Shown here piece by piece: positions 1 to 7,388 of a stretch of DNA of 64,000 nt. The position numbers and the translations under genes were made by a program. The DNA is taken from the NCBI GenBank assembly GCA_964422155.1, contig CAYQZZ010000003.1, forward strand, positions 12,462 through 76,461, in the 5' to 3' direction. The number at the start of each line of letters is the position of its first letter. Position 1 is the first letter of the stretch. Origin of the DNA: JBGPRB01 sp964422155 (lineage in GTDB: Bacteria > Chloroflexota > Dehalococcoidia > Dehalococcoidales > RBG-16-60-22). The notes beneath the pieces are model-generated. The model saw only the letters and a program-made list of their open reading frames with translations. It did no database searches and was not told the DNA's origin.

Positions 1-57
1 CTTTCCCGCCGTTACGGAGACAATACTGCCCACTTCTTCCACGATTCCGGTAAACAC
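1..57 (-). CDS. ribE: Riboflavin synthase alpha chain, N-terminal fragment
   Basis: The reverse strand from a GTG at 57 reads VFTGIVEEVGSIVSVTAGK, which matches the conserved start of riboflavin synthase (usually MFTGIxEEVG). The enzyme dismutates two 6,7-dimethyl-8-ribityllumazine molecules into riboflavin. Only 19 residues are present because the window edge cuts the gene. A Shine-Dalgarno-like AAAGGGG lies a few bases upstream of the GTG. No FMN riboswitch is visible upstream. The call rests on a short but very characteristic motif. Confidence 0.8.
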   Translation of the reverse strand, partial: MFTGIVEEVGSIVSVTAGK

Positions 58-94
58 GCCTTACCCCTTTGAGGAAATTTAACTTCCTGATGTC

Positions 95-124
95 ATTCTA
101 ACACTTGTCATAAGACAAGTTCAA
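95..124 (-). promoter_or_regulatory. Candidate ribE promoter with palindromic operator
   Basis: On the minus strand TTGAAC (124-119) and TAGAAT (100-95) are 18 bases apart. The spacer is almost filled by the perfect palindrome ACTTGTCATAAGACAAGT (103-120), which has 7-base arms. An inverted repeat between -35 and -10 is classic geometry for a repressor site. The regulator is unknown. Confidence 0.45.
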
Positions 125-130
125 TAATAG

Positions 131-247
131 GTGAAAATCCTCTCTCCCCTGGCGGGATTCATCCTGAAGGGCTCATCCTGAAGGAGAGAGTTAGAGTGAG
201 GGGGATATTTTCACCCCCACCTTAGCCTCTCCCCTCAAGGGAGAGGC
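131..247. repeat. Intergenic palindromic repeat downstream of ilvC
   Basis: GTGAAAATCC near 131 faces GGATATTTTCAC ending at 214. Between them is a tandem of TCATCCTGAAGG units. A second hairpin pairs GCCTCTCCC (225-233) with GGGAGAGGC (239-247). The CCTGAAGG units recur at about 8370-8395, so this belongs to the dispersed repeats of this genome. There is no T-tract on the minus strand, so it is not an obvious ilvC terminator. Confidence 0.5.
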
Positions 248-268
248 ATCAGTGATCGTTGTAAACGG

Positions 269-1369
269 CTAGTTCGATTGTCTCCCTGCCGTGCCCTTTG
301 CGGTTTTCAGGTCTGCCTTGGCTGCCTCTTTCGGACGCAGAGCGCGGGTGGCTTTACCCGCCTGCCACATTTCCGAGCTGCCCATGACATTCAGTTCTTT
401 GCCCAGTCGCTGCTTATAGTCCGGTCCGCCGCAGGCGGAGATGACGCGCCGTGTTTCCGCACCGGTAGCAACCCTGTCATAAAGCTCTTTGAACACCGGC
501 ATGACCGCCTTCTTGAACTTCGGCTTCCAGTCCAGAGCGCCGCGCTGAGCGGTTGCCGAGCAGTTGGCGTACATCCAGTCCATGCCGTTCTCGGCGACGA
601 GCTTTATCAGGCTTTCGGTAAGCTCTTCGACGGTCTCGTTGAAGGCTTCGCTGGGACTGTGTCCGTGCTTGCGCAGGGTATCGTACTGCGCTTCCATGAT
701 GCCCGCCAGCGCCCCCATCAGTACGCCTCTCTCCCCCACGAGGTCGCTGTAGACCTCATTTTCAAACGTCGTCGGGAAGAGATAGCCGGAACCTATGGCG
801 ATTCCCAGGGCGATGCAGCGCTCTCTGGCCCGGCCGGTAGCGTCCTGGAAGACTGCAAAGCTGGCATTTATGCCCGCCCCCGAGAGGAAATTGCGGCGTA
901 GCGAAGTCCCCGAACCCTTGGGAGCGACCATGATGACATCAATATCTTTCGGAGGGATAATCTTCGTCTGGTCTTTATAGACAATGGAAAATCCATGCGA
1001 GAAGGACAGGGCATTACCCGGTTTCATGTTCTTTTTAATCAGCGGCCATATTATCTTGTGGGCGGCGTCAGCGACGAGGACTTCGATAATCGTGCCGCGT
1101 TTCACGGCTTCCTCTATTTCGAACAGGTCTATGCCGGGCTTCCACCCGTCCTTTACCGCCCGGTTCCAGTCCTCCATGAACTGCTTGGACTGCCCGATGA
1201 TTACCCTGAAGCCGTTATCTTTCAGGTTCAACGACTGCCCTGGACCCTGTACGCCGTACCCGATGACGGCAATAGTTTCGTTCTTAAGGACTTTGCGGGC
1301 TTTCTCCATGGGGAACTCGCTCCGCATGACGACCTCTTCCTTCACGCCCCCAAAATCAATAATTGCCAT
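269..1369 (-). CDS. ilvC: Ketol-acid reductoisomerase
   Basis: This is the second enzyme of valine, leucine and isoleucine synthesis. It isomerises and reduces acetolactate or acetohydroxybutyrate using NAD(P)H and Mg2+. The 366-residue protein has the nucleotide motif GYGVQG at residues 37-42. The metal-binding helical domain follows, with the SDLVGERGVLMG stretch near residue 210. The GVQGPGQ form of the fingerprint and the length over the usual ~330 suggest a sequence subgroup distinct from the common short bacterial enzyme. The start follows a GGAGG ribosome site. It stands alone: no ilvB, ilvN, ilvD or leu genes are in the window. Confidence 0.93.
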   Translation of the reverse strand: MAIIDFGGVKEEVVMRSEFPMEKARKVLKNETIAVIGYGVQGPGQSLNLKDNGFRVIIGQSKQFMEDWNRAVKDGWKPGIDLFEIEEAVKRGTIIEVLVADAAHKIIWPLIKKNMKPGNALSFSHGFSIVYKDQTKIIPPKDIDVIMVAPKGSGTSLRRNFLSGAGINASFAVFQDATGRARERCIALGIAIGSGYLFPTTFENEVYSDLVGERGVLMGALAGIMEAQYDTLRKHGHSPSEAFNETVEELTESLIKLVAENGMDWMYANCSATAQRGALDWKPKFKKAVMPVFKELYDRVATGAETRRVISACGGPDYKQRLGKELNVMGSSEMWQAGKATRALRPKEAAKADLKTAKGTAGRQSN

Positions 1370-1465
1370 ATTCTTTACCTCCCTGAATAAGAAATGCTAT
1401 GCTTCGAGTATATCTAAAGCTAAGGGAGAATTCAAGAAGCCGCCCGTCCTTTACCCCCATAAGTT

Positions 1466-1567
1466 GTCATTCTGACCCCGATGCAATCGGGGGAAGAATC
1501 CGTATCTCGCACGAGGAGGACGGATTCTTCGTCATCCTTCACTTTGTGAAGGACTCTTCAGAATGAC
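1466..1567. repeat. Short palindromic dispersed repeat (GTCATTCTGA family)
   Basis: The element is bounded by inverted ends GTCATTCTGA and TCAGAATGAC. It contains an internal hairpin pairing AAGAATCCGT with ACGGATTCTT, and a CCTTCAC/GTGAAGG palindrome at 1534-1553. Related copies are at 11069-11141, 14846-15022, 31095-31199 and 32701-32772. It codes for nothing, so it is probably a REP- or MITE-like element. It lies between acr3 and ilvC. Confidence 0.7.
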
Positions 1568-1570
1568 ATA

Positions 1571-2659
1571 TTATTGAACACCCTCCTTTAATTCCTGTTT
1601 GAAGTACCGCCGCCGGAAGTAGAGGGCAAGATTTACCAGGCTGATGAGCGCCGGCACCTCGACCAGCGGGCCGATGACAGCGGCGAAGGCCTGCCCGGAA
1701 CTGATACCGAAAACGGCCACGGCCACCGCAATCGCCAGCTCGAAGTTATTGCTGGCGGCGGTGAAGGCGATGGTGGTTGTTTTAGCATAGTCGGCTCCTG
1801 TCTTCTTGCCCATGTAGAACGATACCAGGAACATAATAATGAAGTAGATGAGGAGCGGTACGGCGATACGTAGCACATCGAGGGGGATTTGCACGATGAG
1901 CTTACCTTTGAGGGAGAACATCACCACGATGGTGAACAGCAAAGCGGCCAGCGTTACGGGGCTTATCTTCGGGATGAACTTGCTTTCATACCATTCGCGC
2001 CCCTTTGTTTTCAGGAACACGAAGCGGGTAATCATACCGCCGAAGAAGGGAATACCGAGGTAGATGAAGACGCTTTTGGCAATATCCGCCATGGTCACCT
2101 CGACCAGCGAGCCCTCTAGGCCGAACCAGCGGGGCAGTATCGTAATAAAGATATAGGCATACACCGAATAAAAGATTATCTGGAAGATGGAGTTGAAGGC
2201 TACCAGCCCCGCAGCGTATTCCCGGTCGCCTTTAGCCAGCTCGTTCCAGACGATGACCATGGCGATGCAGCGCGCCAGCCCTATCATAATCAGGCCGTAC
2301 ATGTAGTCCGGCTTGGGCCAGATGAAACCAAGGAAGAGAATCGCCAGCAGGAACATGAGTATCGGGCCGATAACCCAGTTCTGTACCAGTGACAGCGCCA
2401 GCACCCGCCAGTTGCGGAATACCGGCCCCATTTCCTCGTATCTCACCTTGGCCAGCGGCGGGTACATCATCAGGATGAGGCCGACGGCTATGGGGATGGA
2501 GGTGGTGCCCACCTGGAAAAAACCGATAAAGTCGGCTGTGCCGGGGATAAAATATCCCAGCCCCACCCCGAAGCCCATCGCCAGGAAAATCCAGAGCGTG
2601 AGGAAGCGGTCTAGGAAGGAGAGTCTGCCGACGACAGTGGTTGGTTCTTTAATAGTCAC
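1571..2659 (-). CDS. acr3: ACR3-family arsenite efflux transporter
   Basis: This membrane protein exports arsenite. The 362 residues form about ten hydrophobic segments. They carry family hallmarks such as [18 protein letters not shown], including the conserved cysteine, and a central [18 protein letters not shown]. That places it in the Acr3/BASS fold rather than the larger ArsB family. The GTG start at 2659 fits the family N-terminus. It is third in an arsR-unknown-acr3 run, so it is likely induced by arsenite through ArsR. No arsC reductase or arsA ATPase is nearby. Confidence 0.92.
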   Translation of the reverse strand: MTIKEPTTVVGRLSFLDRFLTLWIFLAMGFGVGLGYFIPGTADFIGFFQVGTTSIPIAVGLILMMYPPLAKVRYEEMGPVFRNWRVLALSLVQNWVIGPILMFLLAILFLGFIWPKPDYMYGLIMIGLARCIAMVIVWNELAKGDREYAAGLVAFNSIFQIIFYSVYAYIFITILPRWFGLEGSLVEVTMADIAKSVFIYLGIPFFGGMITRFVFLKTKGREWYESKFIPKISPVTLAALLFTIVVMFSLKGKLIVQIPLDVLRIAVPLLIYFIIMFLVSFYMGKKTGADYAKTTTIAFTAASNNFELAIAVAVAVFGISSGQAFAAVIGPLVEVPALISLVNLALYFRRRYFKQELKEGVQ

Positions 2660-2689
2660 GGCTTGCCCCTTTCAAAGTTAGCAAATCTG

Positions 2690-2914
2690 CTATTTATCGT
2701 TCTTGATAAAACCTTCCACGGGATTAATGCCAGTATTCAGGTGTGATTTTAGTTTTCCTTGTTGTGCATGAACTATACGGTCATAGATGGACTTCTTGAT
2801 AAACCTGAGCGACTCTTTCTCGTCACTATCTGTAACGATTCTCTCCAACTCAAGGACTTCCTTTTCATTGAGCGTAATGGTTGCACTTTGTATCTCAAGC
2901 ATCATGTTCTCCAC
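2690..2914 (-). CDS. Small protein of unknown function in the arsenic operon
   Basis: This 74-residue protein begins at a GTG whose first base overlaps the arsR stop codon, so translation is probably coupled to arsR. An in-frame ATG-ATG lies three codons in. The sequence is charged and mostly helical, with ITLNEKEVLELERIVTDSD near the N-terminus. It has no cysteine pair, signal peptide or membrane segment. I do not recognise the family. Its place between arsR and acr3 suggests a role in arsenic regulation or handling, but that is only context. Confidence 0.6.
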   Translation of the reverse strand: MENMMLEIQSATITLNEKEVLELERIVTDSDEKESLRFIKKSIYDRIVHAQQGKLKSHLNTGINPVEGFIKNDK

Positions 2915-3255
2915 TAACAGCTATGGACTGTCCTTTGGGCGTGCTTCAATCTTTCTCTGTCTTTTTCCAGTAGATTGTTGCTAAAAGGAGATTCTCGAAG
3001 TAGTCTGACCAGCGAATTAGCATGCTGGTTTGTTGTTTCATAGTCTATAGAATAGACCATCCAGATTCCATCACGTCGCGTTTTTAGAAAGCCTGCTTCT
3101 TGGAGGATACCGAGGTTGCGGGATGCTCTGGTCTGAGAGATATCCAGGGCCTGCATCACCTCGCAAACGCAGCATTCTCTCTCTAGCAGGATATTCATTA
3201 TTCTGAGTCTTGTCTCATCTGATAGTGCCTTCATCGTTCTGATTAATTTCTGCAT
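2914..3255 (-). CDS. arsR: ArsR-family arsenic-responsive repressor
   Basis: This is a winged-helix repressor that releases DNA on binding As(III). From the ATG at 3255 it is 113 residues long, with ALSDETRLRIMNILLE as the first helices. The thiol motif ECCVCE supplies Cys28, Cys29 and Cys31, equivalent to the ELCVCDL metal site of classical ArsR. The recognition helix is SQTRASRNLGIL. An upstream extension to 3306 is open, but the 3255 ATG has a good GGGAAAGG ribosome site. It leads the arsR-unknown-acr3 operon and is probably autoregulatory. Confidence 0.9.
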   Translation of the reverse strand: MQKLIRTMKALSDETRLRIMNILLERECCVCEVMQALDISQTRASRNLGILQEAGFLKTRRDGIWMVYSIDYETTNQHANSLVRLLRESPFSNNLLEKDRERLKHAQRTVHSC

Positions 3256-3280
3256 CGTCTTACCTTTCCCGCCAGATAAT

Positions 3281-3335
3281 ATGCAAACATGCACATATCT
3301 GCACATATATTACCATTATTAATACTATGCTTCAA
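3281..3335 (-). promoter_or_regulatory. arsR operon promoter and repeated operator half-sites
   Basis: On the minus strand TTGAAG (3335-3330) and TAATAT (3312-3307) are exactly 17 bases apart. Immediately downstream are two direct copies of ATATGTGCA. A related inverted ATATGCAAA follows. The repeats cover the expected transcription start, as in autoregulated ArsR operators. Confidence 0.55.
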
Positions 3336-3360
3336 GTATTTGGAATTTAATTGAAAGGGG

Positions 3361-3427
3361 GTGCAGAGAGGGTGCAGATACCAAATTTATTCATCATTCC
3401 CAAGCAAGCGGGAATCCAGAACTCTCA
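3361..3427. repeat. Degenerate repeat remnants
   Basis: The 3336-3523 gap holds a doubled GTGCAGA unit and a fragment with CATTCCC and GCGGGAATCCAG, resembling the ends of the palindromic repeats elsewhere in the window. Nothing coding is visible. Confidence 0.35.
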
Positions 3428-3523
3428 TCTTGTCACTCTGGCGAAGGATATAACCCAAATTTACCTATATAATTGGTGCTTGTTTCTTGGTTCTTGGTTA
3501 TTTTTTTATCGCATTAAAGTTGA

Positions 3524-3790
3524 TTATTTTCTTCCGCGATAAACATCTTTACGATGGCCGACTTTCACTATCCAGACGGTACGCTCTTTATCCTGTATTG
3601 AGTATAGAATTCGATATCGTCCATGGCGGAGACGATACCTTTCTTGATCGGTTAGCTTTTCGCTGCCTGGTGGCCGCGGCTCGGCTGCCAACGGCTCGAT
3701 TCGCCGGAGTATCTTCTTTAAGTCTTTTTTAGGGATTAACCGAAGGTCTTTTTCAACCGATTCTCGGAAATAGACTTTATATCCGGCCAT
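3524..3790 (-). CDS. RelE/ParE-superfamily toxin
   Basis: The 88-residue basic protein has the RelE layout. It begins YKVYFRESVEKDL, has a helical centre, a beta segment YRLRHGRYRILYSI and the C-terminal VGHRKDVYRGRK. Family members usually cleave ribosome-bound mRNA. The conserved arginines and terminal tyrosine favour RelE over ParE. Its start overlaps the antitoxin gene by 14 bases, which is typical of these pairs. Expression should follow the antitoxin promoter. Confidence 0.88.
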   Translation of the reverse strand: MAGYKVYFRESVEKDLRLIPKKDLKKILRRIEPLAAEPRPPGSEKLTDQERYRLRHGRYRILYSIQDKERTVWIVKVGHRKDVYRGRK

Positions 3791-4010
3791 CTTTCTTTAG
3801 CCTTTTGAGCATTTCGTCATAGCTAATCAGGGGTTCTTTCTCCCTTTCTTCAAACACCTTGATGTCCCCGGCATCCTCCGCGAGAGACTCTCTCACGGCA
3901 TCATTAACAAGCTCCGATACGGACTGGGAGAAAGCGATGGCTTTTAATCGGAGCGCTTTATGCAGGTCGGGGTCTAAATATATTGTGGTTCGTTTGGTTT
4001 GGGTTGCCAT
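3777..4010 (-). CDS. Ribbon-helix-helix antitoxin
   Basis: The 77-residue protein starts with KRTTIYLDPDLHKALRLKA, a ribbon-helix-helix DNA-binding segment of CopG/MetJ type. The acidic C-terminal tail (EEREKEPLISYDEMLKRLKK) would wrap the toxin. It precedes and overlaps the relE-like gene. It should neutralise the toxin and repress the operon through the palindrome at 4029-4045. Confidence 0.85.
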   Translation of the reverse strand: MATQTKRTTIYLDPDLHKALRLKAIAFSQSVSELVNDAVRESLAEDAGDIKVFEEREKEPLISYDEMLKRLKKDGRI

Positions 4011-4028
4011 AATAGCACCTCCGTGAAC

Positions 4029-4063
4029 GATGTTATTATAACATCATAGCATCAAAACGTCAA
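4029..4063 (-). promoter_or_regulatory. Toxin-antitoxin promoter with operator over the -10 box
   Basis: On the minus strand TTGACG (4063-4058) and TATAAT (4040-4035) are 17 bases apart. The perfect palindrome GATGTTATTATAACATC (4029-4045) is centred on the -10 box, so a bound antitoxin would block polymerase. Just upstream, CAAAACGT is repeated in tandem. Confidence 0.7.
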
Positions 4064-4180
4064 AACGTTTGGAAGGAAAGACGGCTGGTTACAGCGGCTG
4101 GTGCGCCCAGATATCTAAATATTAGCTTTTTTATACGGCGGGTTTCAATTATTTGTAACCTATCACCCTGCCGCCCTTGT

Positions 4181-4196
4181 CCTTCACTTGTGAAGG
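4181..4196. repeat. CCTTCAC/GTGAAGG mini-palindrome
   Basis: CCTTCACTTGTGAAGG is a perfect inverted repeat. It recurs in close form at 1534-1553, 21682-21707 and, in part, at the 3' end of pyrE near 11195. The rest of 4064-4265 shows nothing else I can name. Confidence 0.5.
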
Positions 4197-4265
4197 ATGG
4201 TGAAGGTAAGGGGGTATTTTAGTAAGAGTGGGTGAAGTAAACAGAGTGCCCCGCGTTCAGGGGTA

Positions 4266-4293
4266 TTGACAATTCCGTAAACAGGACTATAAT
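4266..4293 (+). promoter_or_regulatory. Consensus sigma70-type promoter
   Basis: TTGACA (4266-4271) and TATAAT (4288-4293) both match consensus perfectly, with a 16-base spacer. Transcription would start near 4300 and enter an untranslated leader that ends in a hairpin at 4359-4405. Confidence 0.8.
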
Positions 4294-4299
4294 TAGCTT

Positions 4300-4405
4300 G
4301 CTTGATACGAAATAATCTAGTAAATAATTGCGCCGGGGTAGGTGATGGAATGGGATGAAAAAGGGCACCGGAACCATTTTGTCGTGGCGGCAGGTGCCCT
4401 TTTAA
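4300..4405 (+). ncRNA. Untranslated leader or small RNA, attenuator type
   Basis: About 105 nt lie between a consensus promoter and a terminator-like hairpin, ahead of a small operon. The G-rich stretch at 4334-4356 can pair through AATGG with CCATT at 4374-4378, trapping the 5' arm of the terminator. That would allow on/off control. The arrangement and the sequence around GGGCACCGG resemble the leader at 15101-15212. The ligand or trigger is unknown. A 26-codon ORF from 4345 crosses the hairpin and could be a leader peptide. Confidence 0.5.
4359..4405 (+). terminator. Terminator or attenuator hairpin
   Basis: AAAAGGGCACC (4359-4369) pairs perfectly with GGTGCCCTTTT (4393-4403). The run of T is short, so termination may be partial or regulated. 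Confidence 0.6.
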
Positions 4406-4448
4406 CTTGCTTGGCGGTTCATTAGACTGATGGCGAGGATATGAGGCG

Positions 4449-4685
4449 ATGGATAGATACATGCTGACTTCCGAGGGCCGGGCGAGATTTAAAAGGACGA
4501 AGATACGCATGGGTATAGAGGAAACGGACAAGATGGAAGGCTACGAAGTCCTTGATTATCTCTATGAGCATGGCGCGGCGACGGTGGAAGAAATTGAAAA
4601 ACATACGGGTCTATCCTATGGCAGGGTGGTGCATAAAATGGAATCGCTTATTCCCTGGGGATACATAGAGAGACTGGCTGAGTAA
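4449..4685 (+). CDS. Small winged-helix DNA-binding protein
   Basis: The 78-residue protein has a basic N-terminus (SEGRARFKRTKIRMG). A compact winged-helix fold follows: YEVLDYLYEHGAATVEEI, then TGLSYGRVVHKMESLIPWGYIE, a helix-turn-helix and wing pattern as in MarR- or ArsR-like regulators. It follows the attenuator hairpin and precedes a SnoaL-like gene by 43 bases, so it probably belongs to that unit. The target is unknown. Confidence 0.7.
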   Translation: MDRYMLTSEGRARFKRTKIRMGIEETDKMEGYEVLDYLYEHGAATVEEIEKHTGLSYGRVVHKMESLIPWGYIERLAE

Positions 4686-4728
4686 TTGTCACTATAAATA
4701 ACGCAGTAAATTAAAGGAGGTATCTAAA

Positions 4729-5169
4729 ATGCCAGAAGAAAAAATTGCCGGTATCATGCGCGAGTTTGTCAAAGCGATGGCAGCCGGGGAGGTGGAGAAG
4801 ACGCTTGCCTACTTCACCGATGATGCGGTCTCGACCAATCCTTACGGGACTTTCAAAGGTAAGGAAGCAATAAAAAGTAACCTGACAGCAATGTCCAGGA
4901 ACTTGAAGGACATGAAGATTACGGAGGCCGGTAACGGGATAATCGTGCAGGGGAATAAAGCCTTTTTCGAGCATGTCATCAGCGGCCCGTTCCAGGGTAA
5001 AAAATATGAAATGCTGGCGATATGCGCCTACGAGTTCAGCGGCGATAAAATCAAAAATGTAAGAGAGGTCTACGATAGGCTGCTGACAGCCCAGCAGACA
5101 GCCAAAGGCTGGCCGGCAAAGCCCCTGGTCAATATGATTGTCAGGCGAGCGGACAAGGCAATGAAATAG
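4729..5169 (+). CDS. SnoaL/NTF2-like protein
   Basis: The 146 residues show the NTF2-like cone fold. An N-terminal helix (REFVKAMAAGEVEKTLAYFTDDAV) leads to the FKGKEAIKSNLTAM loop, then paired strands ending in AICAYEFSGDKIKNVREVYD. The family includes small isomerases, cyclases and non-enzymatic binding proteins, so the substrate cannot be named. The basic C-terminal tail (MIVRRADKAMK) is unusual. It has a strong AAAGGAGG ribosome site. Two further SnoaL-like genes at 15324 and 15778 also sit behind an attenuated leader. Confidence 0.8.
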   Translation: MPEEKIAGIMREFVKAMAAGEVEKTLAYFTDDAVSTNPYGTFKGKEAIKSNLTAMSRNLKDMKITEAGNGIIVQGNKAFFEHVISGPFQGKKYEMLAICAYEFSGDKIKNVREVYDRLLTAQQTAKGWPAKPLVNMIVRRADKAMK

Positions 5170-5196
5170 GCGCCGTATAACTGTTATAATTAAATA

Positions 5197-7371
5197 ATGG
5201 ATATCCTCGCCGAGCTTAATCCCGCCCAGAGACAGGCCGTGGAGGCTATCAACGGGCCTTTACTTATTCTGGCCGGACCCGGCAGCGGCAAGACCCGCGT
5301 TATCACCCACCGCGTCGCCTATCTCGTCAGGGTGGTCGGCGTCAACCCCCGCCGCATCATGGCCGTAACCTTCACCAACAAAGCCGCCCGGGAGATGGAG
5401 GAGCGACTTAACAAGCTGGTGAGTGGGTCGGTGAAAGACCTAACGTTGGGCACCTTTCACGCCATCTGCGCCCGCATTTTAAGGCGCGATGGCCAGGCTA
5501 TCGGCATCGACTCCAAATTCGTTATCTATGATGACGACGACCAGATAAGCCTGCTCAAGCGGAGCCTCCAGGACCTGGCGCTCGACCCCAAGCAGTTTGC
5601 CCCCCGTGCGTTACAGTCGGTCATTTCTAACGCCAAGAGCCAGATGCTGACCCCGTCCGACTTTCTCCAGCGGGGCCGCAGCTATTTCGAGGAGGTGACG
5701 CAGCGTGTCTACGAGCGCTACCAGACTCTTTTAACCGAGAGCAGCGCGCTGGACTTCGACGACCTTTTGATGAAAACGGTGCTCCTCTTCCGGCAGGACC
5801 CGGAGCTTCTGGCGAGATACCAGTCGCGCTACCTGCACATACAGGTGGACGAGTTCCAGGACACGAACCTCGTCCAGTACGAGCTGATGAAGCAGCTGGC
5901 GGGGAAGTATCGCAACATCTGCGTCGTCGGCGACCCCGACCAGTCGATTTACTCGTGGCGTTCGGCCGACCTGCGTAACATTTTAAATTTCGAGAAGGAC
6001 TACCCCGACGCTAAAGTTGTGCTGCTGGAGCAGAACTACCGCTCCACCAAGCTGATTCTGGAGGCGGCTTCCCATGTCATCTCGGCCAACAAGCAGCGTA
6101 AGCCGAAAGATTTATGGACGGAAAACGAAACGGGTGTTCCTGTCGCCGTCATCGAGTCCTATTCCGAGGAGGAAGAGGCCCAGTACGTCGTCAACGAGAT
6201 TGATAAGCTCGTGAGGAGCGGCGAGGTGAAATCGGGCGACTGCGCGGTGATGTACCGCACCAATGCCCAGTCGAGAGTCTTGGAGGAGGCTTTTATCCGT
6301 TACGGCATGCCCTACAAGCTGGTGGCGGGCACCCGGTTCTACGAGAGGCGCGAGGTCAAGGACGTCATCGCTTATCTCCGCCTTATCCAGAACCCCCACG
6401 ACACGGTCAGCCTGCTGCGCGTCATCAATGTCCCCCAGCGCGGCATCGGCGAGCGCAGCCTGGACGAGCTTACCCGCTGGGGGAGGTCGCAGGGCGTCAA
6501 CGAGTACCGTGCTTTGCAATTGCTGGCGGAGTCGAAAGACTCCGGGGCCGACCTCCCTTTCAGCGTGCGGACGGTTAAAGCGCTGGCCGGTTTCGCGGTG
6601 ATGATGGCAGGCTTCATCGAGAAGAGTCGGAAGCTGAACCTGGTGGAACTATTCGACCTCGTCGTGGAGAGCTCCGGCTACAAGCAGTACCTGGCGGGTT
6701 TAGTCGACGGCGAGGAGCGCTGGGAAAATATTCTGGAGCTGCGCGGCGTCGCCCAGGACTACCGCGAGATGAAGTCGACCGAAGGGCTGGCGGCCTTTCT
6801 GGAGGGCGTGGCGCTGGTATCGGACGTCGACAGCCTCGAAGAGAAGGTCGATACCGTCACTTTAATTACCCTGCATCAGGCCAAAGGACTGGAGTTCCCG
6901 GTGGTGTTCATCGTCGGCATGGAGGACGGCATCCTGCCGCATTTCAAGTCGATTGACGACCCCGCCCAGCTGGAGGAGGAGCGCCGTTTATGCTACGTGG
7001 GCATCACGCGGGCGAAGAAGAAGGTCTACCTGGTGCGCGCCTTCCGCCGCCATCTCATGGGCTCCAGCGCCGTGAACAAGCCCTCCCGCTTCTTGCAGGA
7101 CATTCCAGCGCACCTGATTACTAAAGGCGGCGTCCAGGATGGCGAAGATAGCTGGTCGACTCCTTCCGCTGAGTTTAAAGAGAAAGCAATAAAGATGAGT
7201 GAAGACCTGCCCGAGTTTAAGCCGGGCGACCACGTTCGACATGACCAGTTCGGCGAGGGCGTGGTGGTGAACTACCATAGAGTCAAGAACGACGCCGAGG
7301 TGGTGGTGGCCTTCGACGGGGTGGGGGTAAAGAGGTTTTTGCTGAGCTTTGCGAAGATAGAAAAGGTGTAG
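5197..7371 (+). CDS. pcrA: UvrD/PcrA-type DNA helicase
   Basis: This is a superfamily 1A 3'-5' helicase for nucleotide excision repair and clearing of replication blocks. The 724-residue protein has Walker A AGPGSGKT (26-33), DEFQDTN (Walker B), the GDPDQSIYSWRSAD motif, TLHQAKGLEFPVVF and a GITRAKK motif VI. The C-terminal FKPGDHVRHDQFGEGVVV is the tudor-like RNA polymerase contact of PcrA, which supports PcrA over Rep. There is no ribosome site: a TATAAT at 5185-5190 ends six bases before the ATG, so the mRNA may be leaderless. Confidence 0.95.
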   Translation: MDILAELNPAQRQAVEAINGPLLILAGPGSGKTRVITHRVAYLVRVVGVNPRRIMAVTFTNKAAREMEERLNKLVSGSVKDLTLGTFHAICARILRRDGQAIGIDSKFVIYDDDDQISLLKRSLQDLALDPKQFAPRALQSVISNAKSQMLTPSDFLQRGRSYFEEVTQRVYERYQTLLTESSALDFDDLLMKTVLLFRQDPELLARYQSRYLHIQVDEFQDTNLVQYELMKQLAGKYRNICVVGDPDQSIYSWRSADLRNILNFEKDYPDAKVVLLEQNYRSTKLILEAASHVISANKQRKPKDLWTENETGVPVAVIESYSEEEEAQYVVNEIDKLVRSGEVKSGDCAVMYRTNAQSRVLEEAFIRYGMPYKLVAGTRFYERREVKDVIAYLRLIQNPHDTVSLLRVINVPQRGIGERSLDELTRWGRSQGVNEYRALQLLAESKDSGADLPFSVRTVKALAGFAVMMAGFIEKSRKLNLVELFDLVVESSGYKQYLAGLVDGEERWENILELRGVAQDYREMKSTEGLAAFLEGVALVSDVDSLEEKVDTVTLITLHQAKGLEFPVVFIVGMEDGILPHFKSIDDPAQLEEERRLCYVGITRAKKKVYLVRAFRRHLMGSSAVNKPSRFLQDIPAHLITKGGVQDGEDSWSTPSAEFKEKAIKMSEDLPEFKPGDHVRHDQFGEGVVVNYHRVKNDAEVVVAFDGVGVKRFLLSFAKIEKV

Positions 7372-7388
7372 AGATTAATAAAATAATG

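Noticed and set aside
278..901. 207-codon plus-strand ORF opposite ilvC
   Set aside because: It is the antisense shadow of ilvC. The ilvC frame has all family motifs.
4345..4425. 26-codon leader peptide in the first attenuator
   Set aside because: It overlaps the terminator and its ribosome site is too close to the ATG. It is mentioned only as a possibility within the leader entry.
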